Of a stretch of 64,000 bases of DNA, positions 45,986 through 57,020 are shown one piece after another. The stretch's first letter is position 1; every line of letters starts with the position of its first letter. The notes beneath the pieces were generated by a model. That model ran no database searches and had not been told where the DNA came from. It saw nothing but the letters and a program-made list of their open reading frames with translations. Made by a program: the position numbers and the translations under genes. The DNA comes from Cinnamomum chago (Eukaryota; Streptophyta; Magnoliopsida; Laurales; Lauraceae), in NCBI GenBank assembly GCA_038049695.1, contig CP142452.1:50364501-50428500 (forward strand). Reading direction: 5' to 3'.

Positions 45986-46972
45986 GTCTTCAAAGGTGTG
46001 GAAAGAGCTGCAGGCTAAGGTGGATAAACTACTTAAGGCCTGACTTGAAAAGGAGTACATTTTCACCGCAAGAAGAGAACCTGATAATCGAACTCCGTGC
46101 GTTCTTAGGCAACAGGTAATCTTTGTTTCCCTATCTCATGACCAGAAAAAAAAATTACAAGTTATTTTCTGAAGATTAAGTCTGCATTGTTCCTTGAATG
46201 TATCCCTCAGCGAATGGAATGAGAAGCTAATGCTTTTGCAAAAGCAGCAGTGACTAGATCAAGTGCCGTGATTGGAATTTGGAAACACAGTACAGTTGTA
46301 ACATGTTCTCTACTTGTTTGAGGTTGCGGTCTTATCTTGATTGACTCTTCCTATTTTTGATGTTTTTTTTTATCAATGAACCTTCTATTTGCTTCTAAGA
46401 AAAAGAAAATTCTTTTTCTCATGATCTGAAAGCAGTCGACAAGATTTTGTTGTATTAGAATTTCTACAAATTTCTGAGGTCTTTTCCTTTGTTTTAACTT
46501 CCTCAGGTGGTCTCAGATTGCTACACAACTTCCTGGAAGAACTGATAATGAAATCAAGAACCTGTGGAATTCATGCATTAAAAAGAAGCTGAGGCAGAGA
46601 AGCATTGACCCAAACAAACATAAACAGTTATCGAAGGTCAAGAATAGAGAGGATAAGCCACCTATCAAAACTGAGAAAGCATCAGGATCTAGGGAACTGA
46701 AACTCCTAGCCTCAACTTCCACTACAGAGGATTCCAAGCTGGGGGTCCCAGAGCAGAAGCCTTCACTGATGGCAGTTGACCCAAATCCATTTGATTGTTT
46801 CACCTCCAAGATCAACACTAGTGTGGGTAATTCAACTACGCCCACCAAGGAATTCCTCCTGGAGAGGTTCTTAACAAGCCATGAAAGCTCAACCAGCAAC
46901 AGGCCTTCAGATTCCAACATGGGGTCAAGAGCTTTGTGGAAAATGGTCTCCCTCCCAGGTTTCTCATCATAG
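45986..46972 (+). pseudogene. Captured R2R3-MYB fragment, exons 2 and 3 (subgroup 13-like, MYB50/55/61/86)
   Basis: Exon 2 (45986-46115) follows TATTGCAG and ends at CAACAG before GTAATC. Its 130 nt is the classic length of R2R3-MYB exon 2. It encodes the end of R2 ([16 protein letters not shown]) and the start of R3 ([19 protein letters not shown]). Exon 3 (46507-46972) follows CCTCAG and encodes [20 protein letters not shown], then [16 protein letters not shown] and a long open C-terminal region with [15 protein letters not shown], stopping at TAG. The SIDPNKHK and KEFLLERF words point to the MYB50/55/61/86 group of nuclear regulators of wall and lignin genes. The first exon (start codon and R2 helix 1) is absent, so no full protein can be made from this copy. 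Splice sites look usable. Confidence 0.85.
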
Positions 46973-47423
46973 ATGATGGATGGCAGAGCATCAACCATGA
47001 CCAGGAGAATCCATTTGAAGACTCCAAGGATCTAACAGGTTGGTTACTTTCAAATGAGTACTACATTGCGTAGTAGAATTTACAATGGCTTTATTACCAA
47101 ACTACATCTCATACAATGACTTTATTACTGAACTGCTTCTCAATTTATACAAGAAAAAGAATATGATAGAGAATTACTCAGTTTGATGATAACTTTTAAA
47201 TGACTGCATTGCATATCATTCAGTTACTCTGATTCATGATAACATCCCATTGACTATGTTGCATAGAATTCACCATGACTCTTTCCAGAAAACACATCTA
47301 AATTTATACAAGAACAAGAATATGAGTATATGGCAAGGAATCACTCATCTTACATCTTCATTCAACAACCAAAAGCTTATCCTCTCTGACCTCTCTAAAA
47401 TTCTTCACATATTCAAAATAGGT

Positions 47424-47606
47424 CTGGGGTCGCAGATGCTCTGCAGGCTCCATCGATTTGAAGAGAATGACAAGTTTGCCAAGTACAGGAAAGGGATGAT
47501 GCTGGGTCCAGATGCACTAGGGTTCGACCAGGAGGCTCATTACAAGATGTTTAAAGAGAGGGTGGCTTTCAAATATGAAAATGCTTCAAGTGAATTAACT
47601 TTGTAG
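47424..47606 (+). other. Exon-like open stretch inside the CACTA element, unrecognised
   Basis: After AAAATAG, an open frame contains the words LHRFEENDKFAKYRKGMM and GPDALGFDQEAHYKMF and ends at a TAG. The amino-acid make-up looks coding, but I do not recognise a family. It lies between the MYB and hydrolase fragments and could be a fourth captured piece or an intron ORF. Confidence 0.35.
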
Positions 47607-48112
47607 TCTTGTTTGCAGGCTTGAGCAAATATGGGCATCATCTGGGGACGTAATTTACTAGCATCCATCTTTGAGAAAACCGAGTAGACACTTGAAAAAT
47701 GCAGGCTTGATTGTTTTGGTATACTGTTATAGTTATTTTCTTTTTTCCCCCCTTGTGTTGTGTTCGACATTTTCCCACATGCAATGTGGTGATCTTGTTC
47801 TTTTTTCTATAGGGACTTGAAATCGTTGTGAGTTGGCTTGGAAGTTAGTTTCCATGCTTTTTAATGTTTGAATGATTATATTGAGTATGTCATTCTGGGG
47901 TTTGAGTTGGGCTTGGCCCAACTTGTATTGCTACGGGGAAGCTTAGGACTGTCTCCAGTCTTCTATAAGCTTTCAACTTATTGATGATAGGGTGAGTCCT
48001 TGTTATTATAGAATTTCTGGCTCAGTCCAAAACTGGCTTGTTGTTGGTGTATTGGGAGTTATGATATGAGTGGAGAGGTGAGGTTGGTTTTGGATTTGTG
48101 TGTTTTGGGTAG

Positions 48113-48923
48113 GTGATGTGTACAGAGTATATTCATGAGAAAAAGGAGTTGATCCAGGAAATACTCAGAGACACGAAACACCTACAGCTTCCCAAGATTA
48201 CTCAGGTATTTGCTTCTCTTATTAGGCCTTTTAGTGTTTTAAAACTGAGACTGATCTGAGGGTAATACAACTTTCTGATTCTGCTGCTGACATTTTAGTA
48301 GCTAAAGACACTAAAAAAGGAATGAAGAAGTGGGAAAACTAATCAAATGTATAGCAACAATTGAAGTAGCTGTCTTTTTTATGACTGTTTTGTCACAACT
48401 CTAGCCTACCAACATTTAAAACTTCCATCCATCCAGTTTTCATAAACCTAAAACAAACACTCAGAACCCAATTTATATTTGTTGTTTATATAGTGATAAT
48501 GTTCCTATTGCCTACTGTCAGTTGTCACGACCATTTTTATATTGGTAATTATGGTTGTTTTTTTGAAGATTGAGGTTAAAATGATTGGGCTTTTAAATTA
48601 TATTTTTTTCTTATTGCAACCGACCTTAATAATATGGGGAGAGCAAGACCAGATATTCCCCTTGGAACTAGGGCACAGATAAAAAAGGTTTGGTGTTTAA
48701 TGTTTGAGCTGAAATGCGTTTGTTTTAAATGTTTTTGATTTGTTTGCTCTCCTTAATTTTGTATCTAAGTTGGGACCTTTGTAGGCATCTGGAAGAGAAT
48801 TCACAACTCGTGGTCATCAAGCACGCAGGTCATGCTGTCAATCTTGAAAAACCTAGGGAGTTTGGGAAGCAACTGAAGGCCTTCCTCATTGATTCTCCAC
48901 CCATTAGCGACATAGTACACTGA
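48113..48923 (+). pseudogene. Captured alpha/beta-hydrolase fragment, last three exons
   Basis: Exon a (48113-48205) encodes MCTEYIHEKKELIQEILRD then LQLPKITQ. Exon b (48620-48687) encodes TLIIWGEQDQIFPLELGHR, containing the Asp region of the catalytic triad. Exon c (48785-48923) encodes HLEENSQLVVIKHAGHAVNL then EKPREFGKQLKAFL, with the catalytic His in AGHA. The pattern matches plant cytosolic esterase/lipase-like hydrolases of the monoacylglycerol-lipase type. Decay is visible: exon b ends in an in-frame TAA where the family has a Leu codon, and its acceptor reads GCAA instead of GCAG. Upstream exons carrying the nucleophile Ser were not found. The substrate cannot be told. Confidence 0.8.
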
Positions 48924-49612
48924 TCTGATCTCTCTTTCTGTAACTTCATTTGTTAAAGTGCATCCCTTTCTCCCGAAACAAAATTCCCTTCCGTGCACAT
49001 TTTGATGAGCAAAGTTTGGCAAATCAAGAATGTTCTGGGCATTGATGAGGCAAACTTGTAACAACCGAAGACAAGATATACTCCCCAGTTCGCATCACCA
49101 CTAAAAGGAGGATGTGCAGAGTTGTTGAATTGTAGGCATGTGTGGAAAAGATCAAGGAGCTTGTTGATCAAAGACACCGGCTGATCTCCACCTGAGTCCT
49201 TGTAGATAATTCAGATCAGTATACCAATTGATTGAGTTGTAATTTCCTCCATTGCTTTGAAGAACAGAGTTTTATCACTTGTTCTGAAAGACAATTGAGT
49301 AATAGAATAACTAACCATAGAAACAAATAGAAGCAAGTGTTGAACACACTACAATATAGTGAATGCCTTTGTGATTAGTGGATGTAAGGTTTTGCATAAA
49401 ATTTATACAAAAAGGATGAGAAGATATCAATGTATGATGTCTGATTAGTCAATTCATACACATTGGATGGTAATGTGTATGAATTAATACATATGTATTT
49501 ATGACGACCTCATAACACTGTTGGAAGGTGCTTGTTGTTGCAGTCACAAGGTTGTTAGAGTTACGCTAACCATATTCATTGCCTGAAAGCTCTTTGTATT
49601 TTACACACACAG

Positions 49613-52407
49613 GATCTACATATGGTTTACCTAAGATGCAAGACAAGGTTGTTGGTGAACCAATCGGCATTCCATCCTTACTTGTTATGCAGATAGGCAC
49701 AGGGGTTCAAATTAGACCAGCTACCAGTGAGTCATCCAGAGAACAGTCAAATGATGATGATATGGAAGGAGAAACAGAAATAACTGAGAATATGGATCCT
49801 GCAGATGTAAAACGTTCAAGGAGGTAATCATATACTCTAGTGTTTTTAACGCAGCTGAAAAGTGTTTTAATTTTAAATTTGAGAAATTAATTGCATAAAT
49901 AGTTTTGGCATCAAGTTTTTATTGATTTTCCTCTATTTTAGGAGGTTGAAGCATGCACCTGAGAAAAACTCAAATTTTAAATGCAGGGAATTAATGCATA
50001 AATATTTTTGCATCATGTGTTTGTGAAGGAAAGCTTTTTAGCCATGGCTTGCATCTATGTGCCATCTAAAACTCATGGCTGTTTGGATACATGGAATCTT
50101 GGTGCCGATTGAATTCTAGAGTTGCCACCTTTTCTTTTGACAGGAGGATTCCTCTAGAAGATGCAATTAACCAAAAGTAGTATTTTACGCATCCAGACAA
50201 GCCCGAAGGTGGGCTCAACCATTCTTTTGATGGACTATAGGATATCTTTTTACCAAACGACTGTTTTCGTTTTTCGTTTTTCATTTTTTTTTTTTTTTTT
50301 GCTTTGTATTGTTGTTCACTTCCATTCTAGCACAGCTCCTACTTCCCTTGTAAAAAGTGATTTCTATATAGCCAAACATGGCATAACCGAGTGACATTCA
50401 CTACTCTTGATGTCATATTGCTGGTTTTGATATCCTGTTGACTGTTAATCCAGTTTTAGTGGCTCCTCCTTCTTGCTGTTCTTCTTCTTCTTCTTAACAC
50501 AATTACTTGAGAGGGAGGGGAAGGGGGGCTGAAGTGAAGGTCTTCTAGTGATGCTTCCTTAACTTGGAAATTTATTGCATCATTTGTGGAAGAAATAAAC
50601 CTCTCTCTCCACTATTTGTCATGTCTCTATGAAATTCTTAGAAATTTATTACATTATTTCTGGAAAGAGAGCTTTTCTTTTCTTTTTTATTTTTTCTTTT
50701 CCCTCACTATTTTCATGTTTTACGAAACTGCTTCCTTAACTTGGAAATTTATTGCATCATTTGTGGAAAAAGAACTTCACTCTTTCTTTTTCCTCACTAT
50801 TTGTCATGACTTTATGAAACAGAATGCCAACATTGGCCAGAAATGCCAAAGATTCCATCTCAGTAAGAGCGACAAAACTCCCAAAATGCAATTGACAATA
50901 ATAATTTGCATTGTATCCATATTTTGTATCATATAGTTGGACCAAAATATTTAGAAGAAAATTATGTCCAATGGGTGCTTTACCCACTGTATGTGCACCA
51001 TTGATGTATGTTTGTACATTTCACCCTTGAAAATCATCATTTTTGTTCTGATATCCATTTGTGTCTTTCAAATGATCCATTTGGTGTTCTTAGGATGCTC
51101 TCAAATAGAGAGTCTGCTAGGCGTTCCAGAAGAAGGAAGCAAGCACATTTGAGTGAGCTTGAGCAACAGGCATGGCCCCTTAACTCTGCTTTCTACTCGA
51201 GCTTGTCGTATTTATTCATTGACATAAAGTTTTGATGAATTCCAGTGACATTATCTTAATAGGTTGCACAATTGAGATTTGAAAAGTCTTCATCAGTAAA
51301 GCGTCTTACGGACGTTAGTCAAAAGTATAATGAAGCTTCTGTGGACAATAGAATTCTGAAAGCAAATGTTGAAACACTTAGAGCCAAGGTGAGCCATTGT
51401 TATTTTATGAGAAAAGATAAAATCATTGTTAAATCTACTTGAGTACTTTTAGTTTATTCGATCACGCCTACAGGAAGCGTTACTCCACAAGCTTCATATA
51501 AAAGATCTTTACTTTGTCCTGGGACTTTCTATTCATTAATGAGAGAGCTGGGTCCAATTTGTCATGAGATCAGCGAGTGTTGACCAATGTTTAGAAACCA
51601 GACTGAACTGATGGCTGATCCAGTTGAATCTGTACCACCACATGTTACATTTTGGTTTAACCAAAAGCTCATGCTCTTAATTGAACCATGTAGTTCAACC
51701 ATTGAACCATTCAAACCGTTTGGTATTTTAGGAATGGGTTTACAAGTGAACTTGGAAAAACAAAACATGAAACAATATTTAAAAGCTTATCATGTTATTA
51801 TTATTTTTTTAATTTTAAAAGTGTTATATTGAAAATGTCTTTTTTAACTTGAACTATTATTTTAAGAGAATTTTCTAAGAGCATTACTGTTAAAACCTTG
51901 ATGCAAGTGCTGTTGTTGCTAGACTTGTGCTATTGTAACTCCCAAGTGAATATGCCTTTCTGTGGAGACCTTTCTCCTAGCATTTTACGCTTACATTGCT
52001 AATTTCAGGTGAAGATGGCTGAGGATACAGTTAAGAGAGTGACAGGGGTGAATACCCTGTTTCAAACCATGTCTGACATATCCATCAGCATACCATTCTC
52101 CAGCAGCCCATCTGATGCAACTGATGCTGCTGTACCTATACAAGAAAATCCGAGTCACTTCTTTCAGCCGACTCATGACCATAGAATAAACACTGGTCCT
52201 GAGATCATTCCTGGTCCTGTTGAAGACATGCACAACCCTGGAGGCAAGATGTGCCGAACTACTTCCATGCAGCGAGTGGCTAGCTTGGAACATCTGCAAA
52301 AGCGGATTTGTGGGGAGCAAATCCTTGTGGGCCTGTCATGCACTGAGTTGCTTTCCCTTCTCCAGTATTGCCTTTATGTTTGGCGGACCCCCCAGCGCCA
52401 GAGATGA
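49613..52407 (+). pseudogene. Captured group C bZIP fragment (CPRF2/bZIP10/25-like)
   Basis: Four exons: 49613-49823 (GVQIRPATSESSREQSNDDD, then DPADVKRSR), 51094-51169 (basic region [19 protein letters not shown]), 51263-51388 (leucine zipper, VAQLRFEK...[25 protein letters not shown]) and 52009-52407 (VKMAEDTVKRVTG... RVASLEHLQKRI). The family binds ACGT-core promoter elements as dimers in the nucleus. The second intron has a GC donor (CAG|GCATGG) in place of GT. Near 52313 one G fewer than in the family shifts the frame: the expected ending ANPCGPVMH lies one frame away, and this copy continues about 27 residues. N-terminal exons are missing. The basic region and zipper remain open. Confidence 0.85.
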
Positions 52408-53219
52408 TCTCTGCCCCATTGCTGTTCTAATGGCCAATGCCAAGAATAACATGTAGTAGCAGAAGTTGAAGGAGAGACGGCTCATGGTCGACTTCTTTTC
52501 AGCTCAGCGAGAGAGAGAGAAGTGATGTGTGTGTGTTTTTTTTTCTTTGGGGGTGTTTTTGTTTTGTGTGCTTGAAATGAGTTGCTTTGGAGAGGGTTAT
52601 ATGGGAGAGGAGTAAGGTAGAAAGATGCAATATCATATCAGATTAGGGGGTTCCAAGGAGACATTTTACATTTTTCGGGGATAATCTTTTTTTTTTAATT
52701 TTAATTCCTACATTGGAGACTCAAAATTTTTTTAATTCCTAACTTGGAGAAATTCTTTTTTTTTCCTTAGAGTATTGTTTTTTAATTTTAATTCCTAACC
52801 AATGCAAGAATATTTTATGAATAAGTGGTATGGACAATTTAGAGGGCATCAAAGAACATATCTAGGCTTATACATCAAAGAATGAAGCCCAATGTGAACT
52901 AGGCTCCAGCTTTAAAGTTTTGTTGACAAGGTTTGATCATAGGGATGCAAATGGGTCGACCCAAATCTATAAGCCCGGACTTGTCTTCATAGATACAATT
53001 TCTAGATTCGGAGCCAGATTCGGTACAAAACCTATGTAAAAAAAGATTACTAATTCTATCTTACTGAATCTTTAGTATGCTATTCAATTCTTCTTCATAA
53101 GCTTACAAATACAATTGTAAAAGAAAAATTAAAGCAAAGCTGAGTTTGATATAAAAAAAATCAGTACAGGAATTATAATCAATAAAATGGGAGATAAATG
53201 CGTGATGTTTTCAGCAGCA

Positions 53220-53451
53220 GTTTGTGAAGTTTGTTGCTATAAAGCAAGCTAATTAGTGGCGGTTTACAAGCGCCACTATTGATAGTCTCTTTTGCAGCAG
53301 CTCCAATTCTACTACAAATACAATCAGTGATGGGATTTTCTACGACAAAAGTGGCGGCGGACATTTTTCCGCCGCAAAAGGTATTAGCGGTGGTTATTAT
53401 ACATATAGCGGCGGTTTTTATCCGTCACTAAATGTGATTTTTCTTGTAGTG
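53220..53451 (-). repeat. Right CACTA terminus and subterminal repeats
   Basis: Contains TTAGTGGCGGTTTACAAGCG, TTAGCGGTGG and ATAGCGGCGGTTTTTATCC, then CGTCACTAAATGTG and the terminus TTTTTCTTGTAGTG. It mirrors the left end. Confidence 0.85.
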
Positions 53452-53454
53452 TCA

Positions 53455-53800
53455 TAATCCCTTCAGTCACCACCAGCTGGCTAGAAAGTTCAGCTAGAGT
53501 CAAATTCATCTTATTCATATTATAACTGACCTTGAAACTGTTGAATGACTCTGGTAGTGACTCAAGATTATGTCAATTTGCGATTCTGCATCAATCGTAA
53601 CCCCCAGTACATCTAACTCATTCAATGAGTCCATCATTTTCAACATGTGGTCCTGTATTGGTGTGCCTTTAGCCATCTTGGTGCTTATAAGCACCCTCAT
53701 AGTAGCCTGTCTACTAGGCCTGCCCTGTTCCGCAAACATCTCCTTTAAGTTTCATATAATATCATATGCAGTCTTATAGGATTGATGTTGGTGTTGCAAA
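53455..53800 (-). pseudogene. Copia gag, middle segment (fossil)
   Basis: The minus strand reads MFAEQGRPSRQATMRVLIST, then KMAKGTPIQDHMLKMMDSLN and ESQIDIIL, followed toward the CACTA border by YNMNKMNLTLAELSSQL. These are the conserved words of the copia Gag (UBN2) domain. It is bounded by the CACTA transposon and by the solo Ty3-type LTR at 53806. Confidence 0.85.
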
Positions 53801-53805
53801 ACACT

Positions 53806-56762
53806 TGTCGCGACCCCGGACCGGGAATCCGGGATCAGGACTAAAGGTGGTTAATGATTAATGAGGATTATCTACATCAACAATATACAACTTATTTAAT
53901 TTCCCATAGGTGTCCGGGGTGAGGATATCACAACCTTGCATGAATATTTCTTTTGAGTGCGGAAGCGTGTAGCAAATCAAATAGTAGACTATCTCTAATC
54001 ATGCAAGCATTAACATTCAATATCAAAACTGTATCAGAATGAGCAATGATCTATAGCATGTTTCCCAAAAGTTGTTAAAGTTAGACAAAATATCATTTAG
54101 TTACATTCCCCAAAATTAGAGGCCAACAAAGGCCAATATAAACAAAACAATAACCCAAAAGAATGGTTAAATAGTTCTCCACAAAATGTTACGCCTCTTG
54201 TAGCAACCCGATGTCTACATGACATCGTCAGCACCCCACTCAACTAGAGGTTGCGGCTCACCTACCGCCTCATCTGGCTCCTCCTCAAGGAAACCGGCAA
54301 CGGGACCTGAGTACCAAAGTAAAGGATCAGACACGACGGTCTAGCAAGAGAGTGAAAAGATACAACAACCCATAATAGATGAAATATCTCGAAAAGCAAG
54401 GAAATCTGTTTAAGCAAGAACTCTCACAAAATAGATAAATCATTTGCTAGAAAACATGTAAACAAGATAAAACATATGAGGTAACCAAGGGATCGGGAAC
54501 TCACGAGATGACAATCACATAAAGCTAAGTCCTCTGTCACTAGAGTGACAACAGTATCATGGGACGTTGATCTCAGTCACACAAGGTGAGGAGAATCAAC
54601 GTAAATCATATATACAATATAAATATACGGGACGGGACCACGGTAGCGAACCGGGTATCGGGATGGGACCACGGTAATGACCGGGTATCGGGATCCAAAC
54701 TGCAGCTGGCGGGACGGGAGAGGGATTTCCAAGTCGGTGGATCAAACCGACAAGGTATCCAAGCTTAGTGATGCCGACTCATAGGTTAAATAACACATCG
54801 AGGCATATGCAAGTAAATCAAGTACAAGTAAATCAATGAACGGGCAAGAATATTCAAATGCATAACTTTCATTTCATATCGGGCAATACTCTTCGGGACA
54901 AGTCAATGTTACTAGTGTAACCATCAAGCTTTCGGGAAAACAGATCATGTAAAGTAAATCTTGGAAATGAAGAAATAAAATGAACTATTACAATTCCGGG
55001 AAAATATTGATTTCAAGATCTATTTAAGTGAATAGGGGTCCCGTATGTCGATTATTGAAATGATTTGGTACTCCTTGAGTTTGAAGACATTCCGGGCTCC
55101 TTATGCACTTTTACGATTTTTAAAACTTAATATGAGCTTATGGTTAGAACTAGGTATTACCATAGAAGATCAAGACTATAAACGGTCCGTCCTAAGTATG
55201 ATGTCAACCCGGAACCATCGAGCAACCTACTCAGTCACCGAAAGGAATAGAATTCGCGATACCCAAGGAAATAGACTTTGCATTTAGGTATGAAGAAGAT
55301 ATCGTGTCGTTCCATCCCATTTAAGATTGAAATAGATTGAACTTCGATGCATCCGAACCAACCGTGAAGAGCATTGGCTCAAGACGCCCTCACATATGGT
55401 CAAGTGAGTCCAAGGAGGGTAGCCAAGGTCCACAAAAAAAATAATAGCAAAACCCACTTTCCTCCGATCGATCGGCCGAAATTTCTGTCCCAGTTATGGA
55501 CAAGGTCCGATCGATCGGCCTGCACGTCCGATCGATCGGACCTGGGCGTGTAGCAGGTTCGGGAACTTGATTTTTTTCGTTTTTGTTTCCTTTCCTTCCA
55601 ACACATCAACAACCACATAGAGCTATAAACACATGTTTCCAAGACATTAAATGAGGCTATCAAGATGCATAAAGATCATTTATTTCAACCATAAAAAGGA
55701 AATCAATGAAAGCATGAAAATCCATAAATGCTTCACCAAACCATTTGAAACTTAAAACCACTTCATCATTCACTTGCCTCAAGTCCAAGCTAGCCAAAAT
55801 CAAGCCTCTACTCACTTCTTAAGCTCACTTCCAAGCTACAATCAAAAACCCCCAAAACAAACCCTAAAATGGGTCAAAAAATGAAATGACAAGGAAACCT
55901 TTCAATAATAAAGGTGGAGCTTCTCTAAGGCTATAGGAACACAAATCTAGAAGATGAAGAAGAACACTTACTTGGATGACCTTCAAATGAAGAGAGCTAT
56001 CTCAAAGGGAGTCTCAAAGTTGATGGATTCTTCTACAAAAGGTATCAAAGTGAAGCTTGCTAGATGAGGAAGAGGTTGGTGATCTCCATTTCGAGTTTGG
56101 TGCAAGATTGGTGAGGATTGGAGAAGGAGAAGCAAGAAGAAGTGAGGATTGGAGAAGGAGAAGCAAGAAGAAGAAAGAGTTGCTCACCAAAACCCTAGAC
56201 TCTCCTCTTGTGCTGGAAAATGAAAATGGAAAAAGAAGGGGAAGGGTCTCCTTTGTTAACAATGAGAGGTTGGGTCCCACAACTTAAGGAACTAGTTTAG
56301 CTGAAATCATCTATTTCGGTATCTCGGACGAAGTCGACGAAGAAGGAAGAAATGATCGTCGAAATATCTAGTTTCCAAAAAGTATATGTTTCGCCGGTTT
56401 CTGGAATATCAAGTTTTGGATACAGATTTTGTGTGCAATGACTGTTTTACCCTCAAGGCTATGAAATCAGGTTTCGGGATCTCAAACAGGGACGGGATCA
56501 ACATGAAAGTTGTAGGGATCATCAAAACGAGTAAAACGGGATTAAAATCATGAATGTAAAAACCTCCGATAAATCTTCAAACATATGCAATGTCATGAAA
56601 GGGAACCCCCAAAGGGCCCTACTAACACAAAGCAAATCAAAATCCCCAAAACTATATCAAAAGCTATTCCAAACCCAACTTATCCAAAAACACTAATCAA
56701 GCTTAGCACTAACACGCAACTTAATTAGCACTAATCGGGTTCACTCGGGTCGGGGTCTTACA
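53806..56762 (-). mobile_element. Solo Ty3-type LTR (copy C, 2957 bp) inside copia gag
   Basis: The plus strand starts TGTCGCGACCCCGG and ends GGGTCGGGGTCTTACA, with TSD ACACT at 53801-53805 and 56763-56767. Reversed, it is collinear with parts of copies A and B (CCCGATACCCGGTT block near 54630-54690, CGAAATATCTAGTTTCC near 56360). It carries three CCGATCGATCGG palindromes. No internal domain. Confidence 0.92.
55464..55539. repeat. Cluster of CCGATCGATCGG palindromes in LTR copy C
   Basis: Three perfect 12 bp palindromes at 55464-55475, 55507-55518 and 55528-55539. Their flanking text (GAGTCC...GGTAGCCAAGGTCCAC) matches copy A, so the site is homologous to 1947-2015. Confidence 0.9.
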
Positions 56763-56767
56763 ACACT

Positions 56768-57020
56768 AGACATGGATGCCTGTATGTAACATCTGGCCAT
56801 CTCATCGTCTTTGGCCCACTTGGTGTAAAGTTCCTTTTCTCCCTCTGATGCTTCCGACACTGGCTCATCAAGGGGGGGGGGGGGGTTTGGTAAGGACATA
56901 TTTATATCCTGAAGCTGTCAGGACTATATCCAGGTTCCATTTCCAGTCTACATAATTGGATCCCACCAACTTATTCTGGTTGAGGATGGTTGCAAGTGGA
57001 TTGAAAGTATTTGAATTCAT
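56768..57020 (-). pseudogene. Copia gag, N-terminal segment (fossil)
   Basis: The minus strand begins at an ATG (57018-57020) with MNSNTFNPLATILNQNKLVG and then YVDWKWNLDIVLTASGYKYV, the standard N-terminus of copia Gag (DUF4219/UBN2 type). It continues to the border of the solo LTR at 56762. Confidence 0.85.

Larger units (their letters stand above)
44743..53451 (+). mobile_element. 8.7 kb gene-capturing CACTA (CMC/EnSpm) transposon
   Basis: The left terminus CACTACAAGAAAAGTGAC and right terminus ...GATTTTTCTTGTAGTG form an inverted repeat (CACTACAAGAAAA). The 3 bp TSD is TCA (44740-44742 and 53452-53454). Both ends have subterminal arrays with GCGGCGG/TAGCAGCGG and CGTCACTA words (44760-45360 and 53230-53440). 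No TNPA/TNPD-like transposase is seen, so it is non-autonomous. The interior holds intron-bearing fragments of three unrelated host genes, all on the plus strand. It is inserted in the copia gag region and is therefore younger than that element. Confidence 0.9.

Noticed and set aside
49579-52407. Functional host bZIP locus
   Set aside because: It lies between matched CACTA termini with a TSD and lacks the N-terminal exons, so it is transposon-borne.
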